From the NCBI GenBank assembly GCA_964437445.1, contig CAYTGR010000069.1, positions 1 to 18,285 of the forward strand: a stretch of 18,285 bases of DNA, in the 5' to 3' direction. This document shows, in pieces, positions 13,159 through 18,285 of the stretch. Under the pieces are notes generated by a model. That model was given only the letters and a program-made list of their open reading frames with translations. It was not told the origin of the DNA and searched no databases. How positions within the stretch are numbered: position 1 is the stretch's first letter; each line of letters starts with the position of its first letter. A program made the position numbers and the translations under genes. The DNA comes from CAYTGR01 sp964437445. GTDB lineage: Bacteria; Chloroflexota; Anaerolineae; B4-G1; SLSP01.

Positions 13159-13986
13159 CTACGGGCGTCCCGCGTTGCCGTTGCCGGATCCCTGCCCGCC
13201 GCGATAGCCGCCGCCCCGTCCGGTGGTGCTGTTCAGGAGTGCCTCGTAGGCGGCCTGGCTCAGCGATTGTGGCTGGTAGGTTGCCCCGGTCTGCCGCTCC
13301 CACACTCCCGCAAAGGCCCGCAGGTGGTTGCTGGAGCCGGCGCGCAGGTTCATGTAGACCTGCTGAAGGTCGGTGTGGGTGGTCTGGGCGGCTACCTGTT
13401 CCAGATCCAGGATATCCCGTTCCTCCACCGCCGCCCCGACCTGGAGCGCATCGGCTAAGGAGCGCTGGCCTTGAGCCACCAGCTGATTGTACAGCTCCTG
13501 CATGGCCGGGGTGGCAAAGACGCCGGTCTCCAGCCCCGCCACCGGGTCGGCTACTCCATACCGTTCCAACAGGGTTTTGAGCGCGTCCATATGGGTCTGC
13601 TCACTGGCGGCGATGCTCTGGAACGTGGGCTGGCCCCACACCTGGTAAAGGGTGACATAGACATCATGGGCCAGTTTTTCCTCTTCGCGCATAGCGAGCA
13701 GCCCGGCGGTCTCTTGTTCCGTTAAGGGAACCGTGACAGCGGCTGGCAGGTTGGTGACCAGATTGGCCTCTCCCCGGGCGCCCTGACCTTCAGCGCCGCC
13801 GCGATACCCCCGGCCGCTGCCTTCGGCTGCGGTGTCTGTCCCCAGGCCATGCCCTGCGGAGCCTCCCTGCCCGTAGTTCTGGCTGGCTACGACTTCGGCC
13901 GGCCGGGCCAGGATGTAGACCGTGCCGCCGATCAGGGCCACGGCCAACGCGCTTACCAATCCATAGATCAAGATTTTGCTCAACAT
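13159..13986 (-). CDS. DUF2202 ferritin-like protein, membrane-anchored or secreted
   Basis: The protein has 275 residues. The start at 13986 is chosen for AGGAG eight bases upstream; the longer frame to 14124 runs through the gap between the two genes. Residues ~5-27 are one hydrophobic segment (signal anchor or uncleaved signal). A Gly-rich, charged linker follows to ~75. Residues ~85-240 are the DUF2202 domain, a ferritin-like four-helix bundle, with REEEKLAHDVY, ASEQTHM, EERDILDLE and GSSNHLRAF. These carry the Glu and His residues expected at a di-metal site. The C-terminal ~20 residues are Gly/Arg/Asn-rich. The function of the family is not established; metal or redox chemistry outside the membrane is inferred from the fold. 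It is the second gene of a unit with DUF4405 (64-base gap). Confidence 0.88.
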   Translation of the reverse strand: MLSKILIYGLVSALAVALIGGTVYILARPAEVVASQNYGQGGSAGHGLGTDTAAEGSGRGYRGGAEGQGARGEANLVTNLPAAVTVPLTEQETAGLLAMREEEKLAHDVYVTLYQVWGQPTFQSIAASEQTHMDALKTLLERYGVADPVAGLETGVFATPAMQELYNQLVAQGQRSLADALQVGAAVEERDILDLEQVAAQTTHTDLQQVYMNLRAGSSNHLRAFAGVWERQTGATYQPQSLSQAAYEALLNSTTGRGGGYRGGQGSGNGNAGRP

Positions 13987-14050
13987 GGTTTCTGCTCCTA
14001 CTTTATTGATTTTGTGAAATTGATTGGGTGAACTTGTGAAAAAGCTACTC

Positions 14051-14368
14051 TCACGCCGGCACTTCGCAGCTCTTTTCCTGACGGTGCGGCAAGGCCTGCA
14101 CCCATTGGCGGGTGACGCAAACAATCCATTTCCAATGCAGGGCGAAGTGCACTACCACGCCGGCGATCAACACCAGGCTGGCCCAGGTGTGCAGATCGGT
14201 CCAGGTGTGACGGCTCAGGCCGAGCAGCGTGGTGGCATAAGCAGCATTGCGCCCCCCTTGATACCCGCCCTCGCCCAGGAAAAGAAAGGCTACTCCGGTA
14301 CCGGCCGAGAGCAGAAAAGCCCCGGCGATGACAGCATCTAACAAATAGTTGATACGAGTCTTGTTCAT
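14051..14368 (-). CDS. DUF4405-like membrane protein, possible b-type heme binder
   Basis: The protein has 105 residues. The start at 14368 is set by AGGAGG eight bases upstream; a TTG six codons earlier is inferior. Two to three membrane helices are visible: YLLDAVIAGAFLLSAGTGVAF near the start and LHTWASLVLIAGVVVHFALHW (residues ~64-84, with a His at each end of the helix). The second segment is the hallmark of DUF4405, a cytochrome b-like membrane domain, so heme ligation by those histidines is plausible. A further His-Thr-Trp motif (SRHTWTDLH) precedes it. It is the first gene of the unit with DUF2202, and the regulatory array described at 14531-14570 lies upstream. Confidence 0.8.
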   Translation of the reverse strand: MNKTRINYLLDAVIAGAFLLSAGTGVAFLFLGEGGYQGGRNAAYATTLLGLSRHTWTDLHTWASLVLIAGVVVHFALHWKWIVCVTRQWVQALPHRQEKSCEVPA

Positions 14369-14400
14369 TTCAGAATCCTCCTGCAATCCTGATTCAAGTT

Positions 14401-14445
14401 GCTAACTGTCTGATTTCAAGAGTCAGGGCCGCTTTGACTGTTAGC
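14401..14445 (-). other. Inverted repeat in the DUF4405 leader
   Basis: GCTAACTGTC (14401-14410) and GACTGTTAGC (14436-14445) pair with one mismatch, with CTGA/TCAG inside. If the -10 at 14516 is used, this hairpin lies in the ~140-base leader of the minus-strand unit. A regulatory role is unproven. Confidence 0.4.
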
Positions 14446-14469
14446 CGCTAACCACCGGTTCTTAACTGT

Positions 14470-14497
14470 TGTGGTCTGTGGTCAGTTGTCTGTCGTC
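14470..14497 (+). repeat. Tandem heptamers of the GTGGTC family (four units)
   Basis: TGTGGTC, TGTGGTC, AGTTGTC and TGTCGTC lie in exact 7-base register, followed by a decayed TCCTGAC. The array is in the divergent control region, on the leader side of the DUF4405 gene. Confidence 0.75.
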
Positions 14498-14515
14498 TCC
14501 TGACTTTGTAGCCAT

Positions 14516-14521
14516 AGTATA
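14516..14521 (-). promoter_or_regulatory. -10 element of the DUF4405-DUF2202 promoter
   Basis: TATACT on the minus strand, with no acceptable -35 at 15-19 bases. The 11-bp repeat array ends nine bases upstream of it, the arrangement of activator-dependent promoters where a regulator replaces -35 recognition. Confidence 0.5.
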
Positions 14522-14530
14522 AAAGACCTG

Positions 14531-14570
14531 TGTGAAGTTTCTATGAAGCTGCGATGCAGGCTCCATGAAA
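14531..14570. promoter_or_regulatory. Four 11-bp direct repeats, OmpR/PhoB-type regulator binding array
   Basis: TGTGAAG (14531), TATGAAG (14542), GATGCAG (14553) and CATGAAA (14564) repeat at exactly 11 bases, each separated by four variable bases. On the minus strand the units read CTTCACA, CTTCATA, CTGCATC and TTTCATG, similar in form to Pho-box units. Eleven-base direct repeats are the usual target of winged-helix OmpR/PhoB regulators. No such regulator is encoded in the window. Confidence 0.65.
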
Positions 14571-14591
14571 ATCGCGGGCGGGCGTTCTTGA

Positions 14592-14619
14592 TTGCATCTC
14601 ACCCCAGGTAGGCTATAAT
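14592..14619 (+). promoter_or_regulatory. Sigma70-type promoter of the Nramp-kinase operon
   Basis: TTGCAT (14592-14597), a 16-base spacer and TATAAT (14614-14619). Transcription would begin near 14626, which rules out the in-frame TTG at 14621 as a start codon and favours the ATG at 14648. Confidence 0.75.
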
Positions 14620-14647
14620 TTTGTCATCCGACCCAGGATGGTGCTGC

Positions 14648-16099
14648 ATGAACCTGACCGCTTCTCGCCCGGTGGGACGTCTGGTGCCGTGGCAGCCGGC
14701 TTTGGTACCGGCCTGCGGGAGCTTGCTCACCCTGATCGGCCCCGGGTTGGTCTGGGCTTCCCTTTCCCAGAGCAGCGGCGAGCTGATCTGGTGGCCTTAT
14801 CTCACCGTTAAGTACGGGGATGCTTTCCTCTGGCTTATTTTGCCTTCCCTCATGCTGCAATTTTTCGTCAATCAGGAGATCGGGCGCTATACGCTGACCA
14901 CCGGCGAGACGATCCTGACCGGTTTTGCGCGGCTGGGCCGGGGATATGCCTTCCTGATCTGGGCGCTGCTCTTCGCCACCTCGCTCTGGCTGGGGAGCTA
15001 TGCGCTGGCCGGCGGCACGGCCCTGGCTTCGCTGACCGGCTTCCCGCCCCAGTGGACGCCGCAGCAGCAGAGCCTGTTTTGGGGCTATCTGACCATGTTC
15101 ATCTTTCTGCTGGGGCTGCTTTTGAGCGGTGTCCTTTACCAGCTGTTGGAAAATCTGATGCGCGTGGTGCTGGCGGTCACCTTCCTGGGTATCTTCTTTT
15201 CGGTGATTCAGCCCCAGGTGTTGGCGGAAGTGGGGAAATTTTTGCCCGCGCTGGTTACCCCGCATCTCAGCTGGCCGGCCAACTGGGACCCGCGCGATCT
15301 GGATGCGTTGGTGACAGGTATTGCCTACGCCGGCGCCGGCGGATTTTTCAACTTGATGTATAGCTACTGGCTCAGCGAGAAAAATGTGGGCCTGGCGGCC
15401 TATGTCGGCCATGTGACCAGCCCCATCGCCGGCAAAGCGGAGCCGATCCCGCTCAGCGGCTTCTATTTTGAGGATACGGCGGTGAACAAGAGCCGTTACC
15501 GGCAATGGTTGCGCTTTCTTTCGTGGGATAACGGGATCGGGGTGGGGCTGACCGGGCTGACGCTGGTCCTGCTGGTGTTGCTTTCGTGGACCTGGTTGAT
15601 GCCGTTGGGAACGGTGCCGGCCGGCTGGCAGATCGCCGTGGTGCAGGCCGAATTTTTCCGCTCCAGCATGGGTTTTGTGGGTGGGCTGATCTTCCTCTTT
15701 GCCGCGGCGATGTTCCTTTCGGATACCTGGGTGGGGGCCGTGGATGCCACGGCGCGGATGCACGGCAACTTCTTCCTGGCCAATTTCACCTGGGCCCGGC
15801 GCTGGCATTACCGGACCTGGTACTATATTTGCCTGGGCCTCTTGCTCTTGCTGACGGCAGCCACGATGACCGCCTGGCAACCGGGCCAGCTGCTGCTCGT
15901 CGGCGGGGTCTTGAACCTGATCTCCATGGCCCTGTACATCCCGGCCCTGATTTACTTGAATTACGTCCTGCTACCTCGGACGTTTCCCGCCTGGACGCGG
16001 CCAGGGCGCGGCTGGCTGGTAGCGATCACCCTGGCCGAGTTGTTCTACCTGTTTCTGGCGGTGGGGTATCTTTTCAGCCGCTTCTGGCCGGGCCGTTAA
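14648..16099 (+). CDS. Nramp-superfamily transporter lacking canonical metal-site motifs
   Basis: The protein has 483 residues and about 11 membrane helices, the size of an Nramp transporter. Helix 1 begins GPGLVWASLSQSSGELI (residues 31-47): the family's GPG is kept, but the canonical DPGN metal-binding sequence is replaced by a Ser-Gly-Glu stretch. In helix 6 the metal-binding Met-Pro-His is replaced by AGAGGFFNLMYSYW (residues 228-241). This matches a divergent, poorly studied Nramp branch, so the substrate may not be Mn2+ or Fe2+. AGGA at 14635-14638 precedes the ATG by nine bases. The stop overlaps the ribosome binding site of the sensor kinase gene 15 bases downstream, so the two are one operon. 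It diverges from the DUF4405-DUF2202 unit. Nramp membership is secure from overall pattern; substrate is not. Confidence 0.82.
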   Translation: MNLTASRPVGRLVPWQPALVPACGSLLTLIGPGLVWASLSQSSGELIWWPYLTVKYGDAFLWLILPSLMLQFFVNQEIGRYTLTTGETILTGFARLGRGYAFLIWALLFATSLWLGSYALAGGTALASLTGFPPQWTPQQQSLFWGYLTMFIFLLGLLLSGVLYQLLENLMRVVLAVTFLGIFFSVIQPQVLAEVGKFLPALVTPHLSWPANWDPRDLDALVTGIAYAGAGGFFNLMYSYWLSEKNVGLAAYVGHVTSPIAGKAEPIPLSGFYFEDTAVNKSRYRQWLRFLSWDNGIGVGLTGLTLVLLVLLSWTWLMPLGTVPAGWQIAVVQAEFFRSSMGFVGGLIFLFAAAMFLSDTWVGAVDATARMHGNFFLANFTWARRWHYRTWYYICLGLLLLLTAATMTAWQPGQLLLVGGVLNLISMALYIPALIYLNYVLLPRTFPAWTRPGRGWLVAITLAELFYLFLAVGYLFSRFWPGR

Positions 16100-16114
16100 A
16101 GGAGCTAGCCGTTC

Positions 16115-16417
16115 ATGCGTTCGGATCTGCGGACCCGGATGGGGCTGATTTTCAGCCTGGGGCTCCTGTTGCTGATTATCAGTTCCATCATCATGACGTT
16201 GGTGGTGACCGGCTTGATGGATCGCGATCAGGCCGCGGTGGAGCTCTTGCACCGCCAGATCGCACTGGCTAAACGGATCCCGCAGGTGGTGGCTGCCGGG
16301 CAGTTGACTGAATGGGAGGCCATCGTCCGGCAAACAGAACAGACCTTGCTGGTGATGGTACAGGGCGGTGTGATTGCCGACGGCGCTGGCCGTTCCCACA
16401 CCCTGCCCCCCCCTTAA
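16115..16417 (+). CDS. Sensor histidine kinase, N-terminal fragment before frameshift
   Basis: The fragment has 100 residues, ending at a TAA just after a run of eight C (16406-16413). AAAGGAG (16098-16104), overlapping the transporter stop, precedes the ATG by ten bases. Residues ~10-33 are the first membrane helix (LIFSLGLLLLIISSIIMTLV). Residues ~34-97 begin a helical periplasmic sensor domain that continues in the next frame. With seven C instead of eight the frame would read straight on (HTLPPLNDEP) into a protein of about 669 residues. On its own this piece has no kinase function. The extra C may be a real mutation, a slippage-prone switch or a homopolymer sequencing error. Confidence 0.85.
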   Translation: MRSDLRTRMGLIFSLGLLLLIISSIIMTLVVTGLMDRDQAAVELLHRQIALAKRIPQVVAAGQLTEWEAIVRQTEQTLLVMVQGGVIADGAGRSHTLPPP

Positions 16418-18125
16418 CGATGAACCGCTGCTGACCGCAATGCAGCAGGCCACTCAGACCTGGCAAGGGTTGCGCCGGCGGGTGGATCTGGTCATAGGGG
16501 GGAGTGAGCGCGATCGGGCTGGCGCTCTGGCCGACCTTGAGGCGCTGCAAACCCGCTGGCTGGCTGCGTTGGAAGGGCTGATCCAGGGTTACAATGCCAC
16601 CACCCGTGAAAATCTGGCCTGGTTGCGCGGCATTCAGATGGCCTTTTTCTTGAGCGCGGTGGTCTTGTTGCTGGAAGCTTACTGGCTGACGCACCGCACG
16701 CTGGTGATGCCGGTGGAGACGTTGCAGCAGGCTGCCCAACGGATCACGCAAGGCGATTTGACCACGCCGGTGGAAAGTGTCGGCTCCACCGAGTTCCGCG
16801 AGCTGGCGCAGACGTTAGAAACGATGCGCGTGGCGCTCAAACAGTCGCAAGATCTCTTGCGCCAGGATGCTGATCACCTGGCGGCGCAGGTGGCGCAGCG
16901 CACTCAAACGCTCGCCACCCTTTACCAGGTGATCACCATTGCCAGCCGTTCGCTCAATCCCGTAGAATTATTGGAATCGGCCCTGCTCAAAACGCTGGAT
17001 GTCATGGGGCTGGAGCTGGGCGGCATCTGGTTGCTCGCCTCGGCCGCGCAGGATATTCTCCCCCCCGAATCCGGCCACCAGCCGGAGTGTGAGGTGCTCC
17101 GTCTGGCGGCCCATCATGGTTTCCAGCCCGAGTTGCTGGCCGAAATCACTTGTCTGCCGTTGGCCGGCACACTAACGGGCCAAGTCGCCCAGACCGGCTT
17201 GCCTTTGACCGTTTCAAACATCACCCAAGAGAATGTGCTGGTGCGGGCGGCGCTGGCCGGTGCCCAGGTCCACAGCCTGGCGGCTGTCCCGTTGCAGACC
17301 AAAGCGCAGCTCTGGGGCGTGATGGATATCCTGACGCTGTCCGAGCGCTCGTTCACGGTTGAAGAGATGGCCTTGCTGGTCTCTATCGCCCAGCAGATCA
17401 GCCTGGCGCTGGAAAATATCACCCTGCTGCGCCGGATGCAACGGCAGACCCGGCGCGTTGCGTTATTGGAAGAGCGCGAACGGATCGCTGCTGAGATGCA
17501 TGATAGTGTGGCCCAGACGCTGGGCTACTTGCATCTCCAACTGGACCGCGCGGCTCAGCTGGCCGCCACCTCTGCCCAGCCGGCTCTGGCCGCGGAGCTG
17601 ACCCGCTGGCGACAGGTTCTGGAACAGACTTCGTTGGAGGTGCGTCGTTTCATCGGCCAGCTTTCCCAACCCCCGCCGGCTCCTGCCCTTCTGCAAGAGC
17701 TTGTGGCGCAGGCGATCACAGCTTTTTACTCTCCTACCGGGGCACAGCTCCAGCTGCAGGACGCGCTGCCGGCCCCCCTGCACTTGCCGGCCGCCATTCA
17801 CACCCAGGTTTCACGCATTCTCGGCGAAGCACTTCACAATACCCGCCATGCGCAGGCCCGGCAGGTTACAGTCCGGCTCAGCCAGGAGGGTGACGAGCTC
17901 CGGCTGACGGTGGCCGACGACGGCCAGGGCTTTGATCCGGCCCAACCGCTGACGGATGGTGAGCATCACTTCGGCCTGCGGGTGATGCAGGCCCGGGCGG
18001 CCCGCATCGGTGGCCGGTTGGAAATCCACTCCGCGCCAGGGCAAGGCACCACGGTTACGCTACACTGGCCCGTTGAAGGGAATTCCCCCCTGCACTGGCG
18101 TTCACCGGCGGTGGGAGAAAATTAG
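16374..18125 (+). CDS. Sensor histidine kinase (NarX/LiaS class), main part after frameshift
   Basis: This is the rest of the kinase begun at 16115; the open frame starts at a TTG but genuine homology begins after the C run. Numbered on the repaired 669-residue protein: helical sensor to ~172, second membrane helix ~173-193, HAMP ~194-246, coiled coil, GAF domain ~275-440. Then comes HisKA_3 with phospho-acceptor His462 in ERERIAAEMHDSVAQ, and a HATPase_c domain with the N box near Asn575 and the G boxes DDGQGFDP and HFGLRVM. The kinase would autophosphorylate and signal to a LuxR/NarL-type regulator, which is not in the window. Two oddities: the N box (EALHNTRHAQA) has two residues between Asn and His where three are usual, and the last ~17 residues come from a repeat copy. 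Together with the frameshift these suggest decay, but sequencing error must be excluded. Confidence 0.88.
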   Translation: MPTALAVPTPCPPLNDEPLLTAMQQATQTWQGLRRRVDLVIGGSERDRAGALADLEALQTRWLAALEGLIQGYNATTRENLAWLRGIQMAFFLSAVVLLLEAYWLTHRTLVMPVETLQQAAQRITQGDLTTPVESVGSTEFRELAQTLETMRVALKQSQDLLRQDADHLAAQVAQRTQTLATLYQVITIASRSLNPVELLESALLKTLDVMGLELGGIWLLASAAQDILPPESGHQPECEVLRLAAHHGFQPELLAEITCLPLAGTLTGQVAQTGLPLTVSNITQENVLVRAALAGAQVHSLAAVPLQTKAQLWGVMDILTLSERSFTVEEMALLVSIAQQISLALENITLLRRMQRQTRRVALLEERERIAAEMHDSVAQTLGYLHLQLDRAAQLAATSAQPALAAELTRWRQVLEQTSLEVRRFIGQLSQPPPAPALLQELVAQAITAFYSPTGAQLQLQDALPAPLHLPAAIHTQVSRILGEALHNTRHAQARQVTVRLSQEGDELRLTVADDGQGFDPAQPLTDGEHHFGLRVMQARAARIGGRLEIHSAPGQGTTVTLHWPVEGNSPLHWRSPAVGEN

Positions 18126-18143
18126 GTTCGTAGTGCCGCGCTG
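18076..18143 (+). repeat. Cloverleaf-type repeat, truncated copy R5 overlapping the kinase 3' end
   Basis: AAGGGAATTCCCCC, CTGGCGTTCACC and GGTTCGTAGTG occur here in the same order as in R2/R3 (compare 4124-4169 and 4301-4357). Identity fades after CGCGCTG at 18143, so the palindrome pair is missing. The kinase stop TAG (18123-18125) lies inside the repeat. Confidence 0.75.
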
Positions 18144-18153
18144 ATGATCTTTG

Positions 18154-18236
18154 AGAAAATAATCCGGTCACAGGGGCCGTGGGCTTTTGGGCTTGGTAGT
18201 AACGCCTGATGGTCCGCAAGAAAATAATCCGGTCAC
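18154..18236 (+). repeat. Pair of 18-bp direct repeats
   Basis: AGAAAATAATCCGGTCAC occurs identically at 18154-18171 and 18219-18236, 65 bases apart. The segment between them contains GGTAGTAACGCC, resembling a decayed arm of the cloverleaf family. No gene is visible. Confidence 0.85.
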
Positions 18237-18249
18237 GTGCGCGCTGGGC

Positions 18250-18271
18250 GCCCGGCGGTTAACCGCCGGGC
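18250..18271. repeat. 22-bp perfect palindrome
   Basis: The arms GCCCGGCGGTT and AACCGCCGGGC (18250-18271) are perfectly complementary with no loop. It could be a cruciform or terminator-like element after the kinase operon, or a further intergenic palindrome family. Confidence 0.75.
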
Positions 18272-18285
18272 TAGCCAGCAACGCC

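Noticed and set aside
13987..14124. N-terminal extension of the DUF2202 protein
   Set aside because: It covers the intergenic gap and would put Arg-rich sequence before a good signal-anchor; AGGAG supports 13986.
14401..14510. Riboswitch in the DUF4405 leader
   Set aside because: There is an inverted repeat, but no conserved riboswitch core could be recognised.
14624..15880. Minus-strand 418-codon open frame
   Set aside because: It is antisense to the Nramp gene, rich in Gln/Pro/Arg/His as expected for the reverse of a membrane protein gene.

Overview
This 18.3 kb window is GC-rich bacterial DNA. Mixed family content suggests a Chloroflexota genome, probably Anaerolineae-like and probably a metagenome assembly: an archaeal-type aspartyl-tRNA synthetase, a glucocerebrosidase-like GH5 enzyme, DUF2202 and DUF4405 genes, an atypical Nramp transporter, runs of heptamer repeats and many intergenic palindromes. 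The taxonomic call is inference; no rRNA or tRNA gene is visible. A run of exactly 100 N (7158-7257) is a scaffold gap, so linkage across it rests on the assembler.

Layout. 1-2052: an inverted copy of a repeat family, then a GH5 glycosidase (+). 2055-3890: a LysM protein and an AspRS, both on the minus strand and each with its own sigma70-type promoter. 3891-4435: a gene-poor stretch full of palindromic repeats and heptamers. 4436-6144: a flavin-reductase-like protein translationally coupled to an MFS transporter. 6264-7151: a GRP/GlcU-like sugar transporter. After the gap: a 5'-truncated VWA protein, a two-domain GNAT protein, then a run of three flavodoxin-fold genes with the tail of a lost alpha/beta hydrolase trapped between the first two. 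On the opposite strand follow a small four-helix membrane protein and a TetR regulator with a consensus promoter inside its own operator. Next is a minus-strand pair (DUF4405 membrane protein, DUF2202 ferritin-like protein) ending in a strong intrinsic terminator. Divergent from it is an operon of an atypical Nramp transporter and a NarX/LiaS-class sensor kinase whose frame is broken at a run of eight C.

How it may work together. The divergent block around 14.4-14.65 kb holds a four-fold 11-bp direct repeat, the spacing used by OmpR/PhoB-type regulators. It sits just upstream of a -10 for DUF4405-DUF2202 and about 20 bp upstream of the Nramp promoter. Metal or heme handling under shared control is a reasonable hypothesis, not a demonstrated one.

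The most unusual signal is the repeat family. It is a cloverleaf-like unit of about 60 bp plus flanking modules. Its end carries a Shine-Dalgarno-like tail that supplies the apparent ribosome binding site of two genes here, and another copy has written the last ~17 codons of the sensor kinase.
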